Positions 1-6,464 of a stretch of 10,644 bases of DNA are shown here, piece after piece; position 1 is the stretch's first letter, and the number at the start of each line of letters is the position of its first letter. This stretch comes from Moraxellaceae bacterium (GTDB lineage Bacteria > Pseudomonadota > Gammaproteobacteria > Pseudomonadales > Ketobacteraceae), in the NCBI GenBank assembly GCA_002402125.1, contig NVVG01000172.1, forward strand, positions 1 to 10,644, given 5' to 3'. The position numbers were made by a program, and so were the translations under genes. The notes below the pieces were generated by a model. The model was given only the letters and a program-made list of their open reading frames with translations. It did no database searches and was not told the DNA's origin.

Positions 1-83
1 AACTCAACTATTGCTATAAAAAACCACGGCTTATTCGCTTTTTGTTATATGGCAAACTGAATTAGTGTAGCCGGTTGCTAGAA

Positions 84-617
84 TCACTCAAAAACGACAT
101 CTACAGGGGCTGTAACGCAGTGTTTATACTGTTCAGTGCAAACTCTTAATATTAGATAGGCCTGCTTTGGTAAGCCATCAAGCCATCCATTCAGATCCCG
201 CTGAGGGTTAAAGGTGGTTATATCTCCACAGGATAATTTGTTATCGGTGGTAAAGCTGCAGGATAAGCCTCCTTGACCATCGCATTGGTAGTCTACTGAG
301 GATGTGCCACAATCTAATCCGAAAAAGTTAACATCATCGCTGGACGCTATTTCGTCATCACTAGCGTATAGGCTTATATGGTATGGATCACTCGATTCTG
401 CATCCCAGCTAACTGAAAACTCGCCTCCATTTATGTTGGGGTTTATTGATAGGGCCTCCCCTGCTAACTCACTTCCGGTAATTGAAATATTCAAAAATGA
501 TGAGCCAACATCAGGTCGTTCGGCGGTAACGTCATCTTCAAAGTCCTTATCATCACATGCACCACAGCCAGTGAGCATGTTTAGGCCTACAATAATTACC
601 ATGATACGCGTATTCAT
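84..617 (-). CDS. Cysteine-rich lipoprotein of unknown function
   Basis: A 177-residue protein with a lipoprotein signal peptide: Arg4, a hydrophobic stretch at 5-16 and lipobox L15-T-G-C18. The residue after Cys18 is Gly, which does not indicate inner-membrane retention, so outer-membrane anchoring is likely (inference). After an acidic linker (residues 22-35) comes a beta-rich region with an 'FSVSWDA' segment like a fibronectin-III or Ig-like strand. About six Cys lie in the C-terminal half (DCG, QCD, SCS, SCG, VCT, HCV), enough for three disulfides in an extracytoplasmic protein. The ATG at 617 is preceded by AAGGAA with 5-6 bases spacing, which supports this start. It is divergent from the monooxygenase at 936. 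I do not recognise the family and assign no function. Confidence 0.8.
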   Translation of the reverse strand: MNTRIMVIIVGLNMLTGCGACDDKDFEDDVTAERPDVGSSFLNISITGSELAGEALSINPNINGGEFSVSWDAESSDPYHISLYASDDEIASSDDVNFFGLDCGTSSVDYQCDGQGGLSCSFTTDNKLSCGDITTFNPQRDLNGWLDGLPKQAYLILRVCTEQYKHCVTAPVDVVFE

Positions 618-935
618 TAAATTTCCTTAGCTGCCCCAAAACAATCCATTAGTATAGTTTATTTACTAAGCTGGCAAGTTGATTTTCAATCGGCAAGTAT
701 CATGGCTGGGTTAGTTAAAGCTAAATCTTCATAATATCAACGGGTTATATTCGAAAAATTTCCTGTCGATTATTATTAGAGAGCTTTGGGAATGCATTAA
801 TCATTCTAAATGGCCCAAATTAACCAAATTTATTTTAACAATGACCTGTTATATATAGTGTATATACCGCATATTTAAGAAAGACGTAGTTTCTTAGGAT
901 ATGAGCCTGAGAGTGTATTTTGGAGTGCATAGTTG
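618..935. other. Divergent intergenic region, lipoprotein / monooxygenase
   Basis: This 318-base AT-rich gap holds the promoters of two divergent genes and no ORF I can support. On the minus strand a TATACT -10-like box (651-656 on +) has a TTGCCA -35-like box (672-677) with a short 15-base spacer; this is a weak candidate for the lipoprotein gene. On the plus strand the AT-rich dyad at 852-866 lies about 70 bases before the monooxygenase start. Confidence 0.5.
852..866 (+). promoter_or_regulatory. AT-rich dyad, candidate operator/-10 region of the monooxygenase gene
   Basis: TATATA-GTG-TATATA forms an inverted repeat with arms 852-857 and 861-866. It also contains TATAGT and TATATA -10-like hexamers. 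No good -35 box sits at 16-18 bases, so a regulator-dependent promoter is possible (inference). TA-only arms arise easily in AT-rich DNA, so this is tentative. Confidence 0.3.
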
Positions 936-2384
936 ATGAATAGTGAATATTTAGATGTATTAATCGTAGGCGCTGGTCTATCGGGCATTGGAGCTGCATG
1001 CCACCTGATGCGCGAGTGCCCAACCAAAACCTTCGCTATTTTGGAAAACAGAGAAAATATGGGGGGAACCTGGGATCTATTTCGATATCCGGGCATTCGC
1101 TCAGATTCAGACATGTTTACCCTAGGCTATAACTTTAAACCTTGGACCAATCCAAAAGCCATTTCTGACGGTGGTTCAATACTTTGCTACATCAAAGAAA
1201 CCGCTCGAGAAAATAATATTGAGCGACATATTCGTTACAGTCACCAGGTAACATCCGCTAATTGGTCATCTAAAGACTCCCTATGGACTATATTGATCAC
1301 CGACGGGGTAACGGGTATAGAAAAGGAAATAACCTGTAATTTCTTCTTGTCATGCACCGGCTACTATAACTATGAGGTAGGCCACGAACCCGATTTTAAG
1401 GGGAAGAAAGAGTTTTCCGGTCAAATAGTCCATCCACAACATTGGCCAGAAGATTTAGATTACACCGGCAAACGGGTAGTAGTTATAGGCAGTGGTGCTA
1501 CTGCAATCACTATAGTACCCGCAATGGCAAAGAAAGCTGCACATGTCACCATGCTCCAGAGATCTCCTACGTATATGGTGTCTGTTCCTGAGTTAGATGA
1601 AGGTATAAACCGCCTAAGGCGAAAGCTATCTGATAAATGGGTCTATCGATTGGCGCGAACTCGAAATATAGGTTTGGGATTAGGTATATATCATTTCAGC
1701 CGAAGGTTTCCGGAAAAAACCAAGAGTCTTTTGTTAGCAGAAATACAAAAACAACTACCCAATGACTATGATATGAAACATTTCACACCCCACTATAATC
1801 CTTGGGATGAAAGGCTTTGCATGGTCACGGATGGGGATATGTTTAAAGGAATCAGTAACGATACCATTTCCATTGTTACTGACCATATTGAAAGTTTTAC
1901 AAAAACAGGGCTACGACTTAAATCTGGAGAGGTGCTTGATGCAGATATTGTGGTTACGGCAACAGGGCTGAATCTACAGATGCTAGGGGGAATCAACCTA
2001 TCTGTTGACGAAAAACCTTTCGTTATTCCAGAAAAAATGGTCTATAAAGGTGTGCTAATCGAAGACCTTCCCAATTTTGGTGTTGTAATGGGATACACCA
2101 ACGCATCCTGGACACTAAAGGCCGATTTAGTATCTGAATATGTTTGCCGCTTGATTAATGCTATGGATAAAAAGGGCGCTCGCCAATGCGTGGCCAATAA
2201 TAACAATTCAAAAATCAATCATGCATCTATCTTAGATTTGAAATCAAGCTACATACAAAGATCACTCGACAAACTCCCTAAACAAGGTTCACAGGTACCT
2301 TGGAAGCTCCGGCAGAATTATGCCCTGGATATGCTGACATTAAGATTGGGTAAAATGAATGATGGTATCGTTCGCTTTTCCTGA
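936..2384 (+). CDS. Flavin-containing Baeyer-Villiger monooxygenase, EthA-like
   Basis: A 482-residue FAD- and NADPH-dependent cytosolic monooxygenase, predicted to insert one oxygen atom of O2 into a ketone to give an ester or lactone. Visible motifs in order: FAD Rossmann GAGLSG at 12-17, GGTWD at 43-47, then 'RYPGIRSDSDMFTLGY' at 50-65, which is typical of the EthA group. The Baeyer-Villiger fingerprint FSGQIVHPQHWP is at 160-171. The NADPH Rossmann GSGATA is at 185-190, followed by QRSPTY. A VVTATGLN segment typical of the family's C-terminal FAD region follows. The length matches EthA-type enzymes (just under 500), so it appears intact. GGAG at 922-925 serves either ATG 936 (10 bases) or the in-frame TTG at 933 (7 bases); ATG is preferred. 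It is monocistronic and convergent with the next lipoprotein gene. The family is secure; the substrate is unknown. Confidence 0.93.
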   Translation: MNSEYLDVLIVGAGLSGIGAACHLMRECPTKTFAILENRENMGGTWDLFRYPGIRSDSDMFTLGYNFKPWTNPKAISDGGSILCYIKETARENNIERHIRYSHQVTSANWSSKDSLWTILITDGVTGIEKEITCNFFLSCTGYYNYEVGHEPDFKGKKEFSGQIVHPQHWPEDLDYTGKRVVVIGSGATAITIVPAMAKKAAHVTMLQRSPTYMVSVPELDEGINRLRRKLSDKWVYRLARTRNIGLGLGIYHFSRRFPEKTKSLLLAEIQKQLPNDYDMKHFTPHYNPWDERLCMVTDGDMFKGISNDTISIVTDHIESFTKTGLRLKSGEVLDADIVVTATGLNLQMLGGINLSVDEKPFVIPEKMVYKGVLIEDLPNFGVVMGYTNASWTLKADLVSEYVCRLINAMDKKGARQCVANNNNSKINHASILDLKSSYIQRSLDKLPKQGSQVPWKLRQNYALDMLTLRLGKMNDGIVRFS

Positions 2385-2422
2385 CTACTTTGGGGCAGGA
2401 AGATAATGAACATACTCACCCG

Positions 2423-3151
2423 TTACGGAAAGTTAACAGGGCTAAATAACGGAGATAACGCAATATCTACCCCCTCATTAATGTGGAGGTCATTAGAGAA
2501 CAAATTCTGTTTGAGTTCTTTACTCGGCACCCTTAAATTGTCTAACTTTTCATAGTAAGGCAATACTAGACCGCCATAGGTTGTTGAAAGCCAATTGGCA
2601 GATGAATCAAGTACCATAACCTGTAAAGAAAGCCCTTCGACATTTCCAGAGAAACTTGCGCCCTTAAGAAGAACTCCTTTTGTTAAAACTCGACGCTTCA
2701 CACCATCCCAACGTGCACTACCACCAGATGTTTTAGCTTTTTTGATGATTAGAGCTGGAAAAATGACAACTGAAAAATCCTCACTTCTTGATGTTTTTGA
2801 GATAAACTTTGTCAGTGCATTTTCATATTTTGTTTTATCGATTAATCCGTTGATTGGCGAGTATATACCGCCCACCTCTTTAAGAACTTCGCCCCAAACA
2901 TTCCAATAAATTTCTTCATTGAGCACGCTAACGCTCATTCCGTTTTCTTCGAATCGTGATTTTAGAGATTGTGTTACCCTTTCACGATCCTCAGACAGCT
3001 CACGATATTCCATGCTTATTGGAACAATTAAGACCTTTTCGCTGGATTTTATACCGTTATACCCTTCCCGATACCGGTTATCGACAAGTGTATCTGGTAA
3101 GGTCGAACAGCCCACCAAATATAAAAATAAAACAAAAGGATGCATTTTCAA
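2423..3151 (-). CDS. Putative lipoprotein of unknown function
   Basis: A lipoprotein of about 242 residues. From the start chosen here the N-terminus is a short signal (MKMHPFVLF) ending in lipobox L-V-G-C, followed by Ser-Thr. A 'KVLIVPISMEYRE' strand follows, reminiscent of the first beta strand of TolB/LpoB/CsgG-like periplasmic lipoprotein folds, then a charged helix (DRERVTQSLKSRFEENG). The middle part has a hydrophobic strand (FSVVIFPALIIKK) and a 'SARWDGVKRR' loop. The start is ambiguous: TTG 3151 has AGGGG 8 bases upstream, ATG 3145 has it about 14 bases away, and TTG 3169 would add an N-terminus with no ribosome site. I chose TTG 3151. Its 3' end faces the monooxygenase across 38 bases. 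The fold comparison is a guess from sequence pattern. Confidence 0.75.
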   Translation of the reverse strand: MKMHPFVLFLYLVGCSTLPDTLVDNRYREGYNGIKSSEKVLIVPISMEYRELSEDRERVTQSLKSRFEENGMSVSVLNEEIYWNVWGEVLKEVGGIYSPINGLIDKTKYENALTKFISKTSRSEDFSVVIFPALIIKKAKTSGGSARWDGVKRRVLTKGVLLKGASFSGNVEGLSLQVMVLDSSANWLSTTYGGLVLPYYEKLDNLRVPSKELKQNLFSNDLHINEGVDIALSPLFSPVNFP

Positions 3152-3174
3152 AACATATTCCCCTACCAATCTCT

Positions 3175-3219
3175 ACGCTTCTCTCTCACAAATTGCCCTA
3201 ATGGGACATTGAGAAGCGT
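3175..3219. repeat. Perfect 9-bp inverted repeat with nested inner hairpin
   Basis: ACGCTTCTC (3175-3183) and GAGAAGCGT (3211-3219) are exact reverse complements separated by 27 bases. The spacer itself contains a small dyad around CCCTAATGGG. It ends 24 bases before the TTG start at 3151 of the minus-strand lipoprotein, so it would lie in that gene's leader or promoter. It could be an operator pair or an mRNA structure; there is no T-tract on either side, so it is not a terminator. Confidence 0.5.
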
Positions 3220-3348
3220 GCTTTCTTTGACGTTTTCAAATAACTTGCAAGAGTATACCAGAGATACACCCTCCTCTAGTCCTTTACCTCCTTCAACCCT
3301 TCAGCTTAGTAGCCTAATACTCTTTTGATAATTGCAATCGTGGTTTAC

Positions 3349-3376
3349 TTGCGCTCTGGAGCGATCGTTATATAAT
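3349..3376 (+). promoter_or_regulatory. Sigma-70-like promoter for the membrane-protein gene at 3601
   Basis: A perfect TATAAT -10 (3371-3376) follows a TTGCGC -35-like box (3349-3354) with a 16-base spacer. The dyad CGCTC-TG-GAGCG (3352-3363) overlaps the -35 and spacer, where an operator could act. A MerR-type reading would need TTACTT (3345-3350) as -35 with a 20-base spacer; the sequence allows it but does not demand it. If used, the transcript has a leader of about 215 bases. Confidence 0.5.
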
Positions 3377-3477
3377 CACCAGTAAATCCACATTAAGGCC
3401 GTCAATTGGGGCCTACACAAAATGTAACTAAGATGTCTGCATCCAAAGGCCGGCGCAATGTCTAAAGGTGGCGACCT

Positions 3478-3505
3478 ATAGGGCGATATTTTTATCTCGC
3501 TCTAT
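3478..3505 (+). repeat. Hairpin in the leader of the membrane-protein gene
   Basis: ATAGGGCGA (3478-3486) pairs with TCGCTCTAT (3497-3505) over nine positions with a single G-U, around a T-rich 10-base loop. It lies between the promoter at 3349 and the CDS at 3601. No T-tract follows, so it is more likely a leader structure than a terminator. Confidence 0.4.
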
Positions 3506-3600
3506 CGCTGAATAAAGAAATGGACGAAGTGGCAATTTTTACCCGAATCTTGGCCGGACCTCGATAAGCCATAAATCACATATTTGCTAAGAGATCTGTA

Positions 3601-4131
3601 ATGATTGAACTTATACGAGAAACATTTCAAAGCTACTACGTCTATATTAAGTTTGTCCATTTGCTTGCCGTAATGATTTGGTCCTGGAGCACATCTGTAG
3701 CTTTTGTATGGTACTTGCGCGAAGCATGGCGAGAATGGGCAGAGAACCCCACTGATTCTATTTTGACGGCACGGCGTAATTGGGTTTTTGAACAGTTTGA
3801 TAAAGGGGTTGTGTTAGAGCATATTGCATTTCCAATTATCTTACTCACTGGCCCAATTTTACTTGTTCTATCAGACTGGCCATTATTAACACCGTGGATA
3901 TTACTGAAGATAATGATCGTAGTATTCGTATTTCTACCTATTGAAGTGTTTGACTATTGGATTTCTCATTTTGGCTTAACTAAGATAGAGCTAAGACGAA
4001 GTAATAACATGATAGCATACGAGCGTTTTATAAAAATGCACTGGTTGTTTTTCCGTATTGTTACGCCTTTTATTATTATATTTGTTCCTTTCACAATATT
4101 TCTTGCGGTTGTGAAACCAAGCTTATGGTGA
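3601..4131 (+). CDS. Four-helix integral membrane protein, HemJ/CopD/DUF2269-like pattern
   Basis: A 176-residue inner-membrane protein with four hydrophobic segments at about 17-38, 71-91, 97-119 and 148-171. The loops are charged and rich in Arg and Trp (LREAWREWAE at 39-48). Helix 1 carries 'KFVHLLAVMIW' with His20. Helix 2 begins with LEH (His74), and helix 3 begins 'WILLKIMIVVF' with Lys103. This spacing of His at helix starts plus a Lys resembles small HemJ/CopD/DUF2269-type membrane proteins, some of which bind haem or metal. That is a pattern resemblance, not a firm family call. GAG at 3591-3593, seven bases before the ATG, supports the start. It is convergent with the dehydrogenase pair. 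Confidence 0.8.
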   Translation: MIELIRETFQSYYVYIKFVHLLAVMIWSWSTSVAFVWYLREAWREWAENPTDSILTARRNWVFEQFDKGVVLEHIAFPIILLTGPILLVLSDWPLLTPWILLKIMIVVFVFLPIEVFDYWISHFGLTKIELRRSNNMIAYERFIKMHWLFFRIVTPFIIIFVPFTIFLAVVKPSLW

Positions 4132-4371
4132 GAATTCCACATCACGGCAAGAGGCCCTGCAAGTCCACGCGCTTTAATTTTTTAAAAACAATTCACAATA
4201 ATATAATGCCGAAATTAAGTCATAGGCAAAAAAATAACGCTTATAGCAATCTCGCGATTTTTCGTTGTTGTCAAAAACCTTGTCGAGTATAACAGGGAGA
4301 CGCAAAATTCCCACATCTATCCCCGCCGACTTTATTGGCATAACGTTTTCTATGCGCACCCATAATAACCT
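4132..4371. other. Convergent intergenic region, with a doubtful 30-codon ORF
   Basis: The gap lies between the 3' ends of the membrane-protein gene and the dehydrogenase gene. I see no strong terminator, only T/A runs near 4175-4190. On the minus strand a 30-codon ORF (4271-4363, MGAHRKRYANKV...) has AGAGG five bases before its ATG, directly downstream of the dehydrogenase stop. A longer 61-codon frame (4174-4359, GTG start) overlaps it in another frame. Neither resembles a family I know. Confidence 0.35.
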
Positions 4372-5205
4372 CTAATTTGAATGTGTCCCAAATTTATCTT
4401 TATTGGAATATTCTCCAATCCGAGCATATCCAATTAAAATGGCAAGCAATCTTGGCGGCCAACTTCTTGGCATCAATCGATTCACCCACACGGAAAACTT
4501 AGTGACTAAGCCCGGTACAACAGTGGCCTTTCTACCCAGGGCATTAAGACCAATACGCGCTACCAATTCTGGTTGTTGTTGTGGAAAGCGCAGTTTTCTC
4601 CAATCGATAGGAGCACTATAAGCCATGGGGGTGTTTGTATAACCTGGAGAAATCACGGTTACATCTATATCGAATGGTTTTAACTCGACATTTAAAGCTT
4701 CAGCCAAAGTAATTAAATAGGCTTTGCTCGCAGCATAATTAGCGAAGAAAGGTACACCTTGATAACCAAAACCGCTGGATGTAAATAGGATGCCGCCTTT
4801 GCCCCGTTGTTTAAAACGCTTAACGAAAATGTGGCTAAGCTGCATTGGGCTACTGACGTTTAAAGTCACTAATTTAAGTTCATCAACTGCGTTATTCTCA
4901 GAAAACAGACCGTAATTTTGCAATCCAGCATTATTGATGAGTAAGCCAACATCCAATTCTGATGTTAGCTCTCCTAATCTCATAGCTGCGTTTGATTCAG
5001 ATAAATCCAGGGCAATAGTTTTCACCTTAACAGCGTATTTGCTTTCCATGTATGACTGCAACTTAACTAGATTATCTTTATTTCTTGCCACTGCGACAAC
5101 ATTAATACCGCTTTTGGCGAGATGTTCACTGAAAGCTTTACCAATACCCGAAGACGCCCCGGTTACAATTGCCCAGGGACCATATTTTGTTTTTAAATCT
5201 TTCAT
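4372..5205 (-). CDS. Short-chain dehydrogenase/reductase (copy 1 of tandem pair)
   Basis: A 277-residue classical SDR, a cytosolic NAD(P)-dependent oxidoreductase acting on an alcohol/ketone pair. Visible: cofactor motif TGASSGIG at 15-22; Arg41 after the second strand, favouring NADP(H); Asp67; NNAG at 91-94; Asn116; catalytic Ser143/144, Tyr157 and Lys161 in YAASK; then SPGYTNTP at 186-193. All catalytic residues are present, so it should be active. The C-terminus has Trp/Arg/Pro-rich 'RLMPRSWPPRLLAIL' and an extra tail (NKDKFGTHSN) that copy 2 lacks. It lies 82 bases downstream of copy 2 with no terminator between, so co-transcription is likely. The ribosome site before ATG 5205 is weak (TTGG). 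The fold is secure; the substrate is unknown. Confidence 0.93.
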   Translation of the reverse strand: MKDLKTKYGPWAIVTGASSGIGKAFSEHLAKSGINVVAVARNKDNLVKLQSYMESKYAVKVKTIALDLSESNAAMRLGELTSELDVGLLINNAGLQNYGLFSENNAVDELKLVTLNVSSPMQLSHIFVKRFKQRGKGGILFTSSGFGYQGVPFFANYAASKAYLITLAEALNVELKPFDIDVTVISPGYTNTPMAYSAPIDWRKLRFPQQQPELVARIGLNALGRKATVVPGLVTKFSVWVNRLMPRSWPPRLLAILIGYARIGEYSNKDKFGTHSN

Positions 5206-5287
5206 TTAAATACCAATAACAATAGTTAGCTTAATGTAAAGTTTATTTTCTAATTCCATCCTGAGAAAGTGTCATTCCAAAACTTAC

Positions 5288-6094
5288 CTAACTGGACCTC
5301 TCTACAATTCGAGCATTTCCAATTAAAATACTAGCCCATTTTGTCGGCCAGCTTCTTGGTATTAATCGAGTCATCCACACTAATGACTTATTCATCAAGC
5401 CAGGTACAACGGTAACTTTTCTACCCATGGCGTTTAAACCAATCTGCGCCACCAATTCTGGTTGCTGTTGTAGGATCGGTAGTTTGCTGTAATCGACAGG
5501 GACGCTGTCATGTATAGGGGTATTTGTATAACCTGGAGAAATCACTGTTACATCTATATCATATGGTTTTAATTCGACATTTAGAGCTTCAGCAAAAGTA
5601 ATTAAATAGGCTTTACTCGCAGCATAATTGGCGAAGAATGGCACACCTAAATATCCAAAAGCGCTGGATGTAAATAATATACCGCCTTTTCCCCTCTGTT
5701 TAAATCGCCTAATAAAAATATGGCTAAGTTGCATTGGAAAACTAACATTTAGAGTCACCAATTTAAGCTCATCATTTTCCGTAATATCAGAAAACAGACC
5801 GTGATTTTGTATTCCTGCATTATTGACAAGTAAACCAATATCCAAATCTGATGTTAACTCCCCTAATCTCAGGGCTGCGTTTGATTCAAATAAATCTAAG
5901 GATATAGATTTGACTTTAACATCGTATTCATTTTCCAAGTGTGTCTGCAATTTAACAAGATTATCTTTGTTTCTTGCCACTGCGACTATGTTAATACCGT
6001 TTTTGGCAAGGAGCATACTGAAAGCTTTACCAATACCCGAAGACGCCCCTGTCACAATTGCCCAGGGACCATATTTTGTTTTTAAATCTTTCAT
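5288..6094 (-). CDS. Short-chain dehydrogenase/reductase (copy 2, microsatellite-preceded)
   Basis: A 268-residue classical SDR, colinear with copy 1; I counted about 60 differences in 268 positions, roughly 78% identity. Cofactor and catalytic motifs sit at the same positions: TGASSGIG 15-22, Arg41, NNAG 91-94, Asn116, Ser143/144, Tyr157, Lys161. Residues 1-26 are identical in the two copies. The most divergent segments are 51-60, 103-107, 194-209 and the C-terminus; 194-209 follows the PG motif, where SDR substrate loops usually lie, so the copies may differ in substrate (inference). ATG 6094 matches the start of copy 1 and has AGG six bases upstream. An in-frame TTG at 6130 would add an Arg-Tyr repeat leader encoded by the microsatellite, which I consider unlikely. 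It is probably the first gene of the operon and divergent from lysR. Confidence 0.93.
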   Translation of the reverse strand: MKDLKTKYGPWAIVTGASSGIGKAFSMLLAKNGINIVAVARNKDNLVKLQTHLENEYDVKVKSISLDLFESNAALRLGELTSDLDIGLLVNNAGIQNHGLFSDITENDELKLVTLNVSFPMQLSHIFIRRFKQRGKGGILFTSSAFGYLGVPFFANYAASKAYLITFAEALNVELKPYDIDVTVISPGYTNTPIHDSVPVDYSKLPILQQQPELVAQIGLNAMGRKVTVVPGLMNKSLVWMTRLIPRSWPTKWASILIGNARIVERSS

Positions 6095-6096
6095 TT

Positions 6097-6125
6097 TATA
6101 CCTATACCTATACCTATACCTATAC
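6097..6125. repeat. TATACC hexanucleotide microsatellite, 4.8 copies
   Basis: Four complete TATACC units plus TATAC, perfect, ending three bases before the dehydrogenase ATG (minus strand). Read on the coding strand the unit is GGTATA, so each copy supplies an AGG Shine-Dalgarno-like core and a TATAGG -10-like hexamer. Copy 1 of the dehydrogenase has at the same place a single, degenerate version (taccaataac), suggesting expansion after duplication. A length change by one unit keeps reading frame. Confidence 0.85.
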
Positions 6126-6404
6126 TGCAATTAGTCAAAAACTTATTTTATATATACATCCAACGAAATTAATTGGAAAGCAAGAAGAACAAAACCTGAA
6201 CTGCTCTAAAAACGCACAATAAAGGTTGTTTTTGCAACTCGAATAGGTGGCAAACATCACCATTATTTATTCCGCTTCATGCGTAAATTACGATATACTT
6301 TGCTCCTAAAGAAAATCGTTGCCTTCAAAATCGCTTCCTTCAGTCAATATTTCGTAGCTTTATGACCTACCTCCGTTTTAAATAACATGATAAGGAATAT
6401 AACG

Positions 6405-6434
6405 TTGAGCAATAGGACAGGGAAGTGAAATAAT
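6405..6434 (+). promoter_or_regulatory. Putative lysR promoter
   Basis: TTGAGC (6405-6410, 4 of 6 to consensus) and AATAAT (6429-6434, 5 of 6) are separated by 18 bases. Transcription would start inside the palindrome that follows. This is a fair match; other AT-rich boxes upstream could serve instead. Confidence 0.4.
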
Positions 6435-6452
6435 GTCACTACTGTAGTGACA
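6434..6452 (+). promoter_or_regulatory. Perfect 19-bp palindrome, candidate operator of lysR
   Basis: TGTCACTAC-T-GTAGTGACA has exact 9-base arms around one central T. It begins at the end of the -10 box and ends just before the GGAG ribosome site (6454-6457). This position suits autorepression by occlusion, or a leader hairpin that touches the ribosome site. It has T and A at the ends and an odd centre, as many LysR or GntR/MarR-type sites do. Which protein binds is inference. Confidence 0.65.
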
Positions 6453-6464
6453 CGGAGAATCTAA

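Larger units (their letters stand above)
3152..3600. other. 449-base intergenic region with structured DNA and possible gene relics
   Basis: No intact gene is supported here. The left end carries a nested inverted repeat just upstream of the minus-strand lipoprotein. A promoter lies at 3349-3376. Its leader toward 3601 is about 220 bases long and contains a hairpin at 3478-3505. A 15-codon open frame at 3520-3567 (MDEVAIFTRILAGPR, then stop) matches how LysR-type regulators usually begin and may be a relic of one. It has no clear ribosome site. Confidence 0.5.
6095..6464. other. Divergent intergenic region, dehydrogenase pair / lysR
   Basis: A 370-base AT-rich control region. Toward the dehydrogenases it has the TATACC microsatellite, TTGACT (minus strand, 6133-6138) and an AT-rich TATATATAAAA box (minus strand, around 6147-6156). 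Toward lysR it has a promoter at 6405-6434 and a palindrome. The arrangement is classic for a LysR regulator controlling the divergent genes. No other ORF is supported. Confidence 0.55.

Noticed and set aside
1..83. Possible terminator downstream of the first lipoprotein gene
   Set aside because: Only a 4-bp TAGC/GCTA stem is visible and no adjacent T-tract on the right strand.
4271..4363. 30-codon minus-strand ORF with AGAGG five bases before ATG
   Set aside because: It is too short to support without homology, and an overlapping 61-codon frame is equally open; chance cannot be excluded.
6097..6125. CRISPR or iteron array reading of the tandem repeat
   Set aside because: The unit is six bases with no spacers; it is a simple microsatellite.
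6094..6130. TTG 6130 start adding an Arg-Tyr repeat N-terminus to the dehydrogenase
   Set aside because: The paralogue starts at the equivalent of ATG 6094, and the SDR fold normally begins a few residues before the TGxxxGxG motif.
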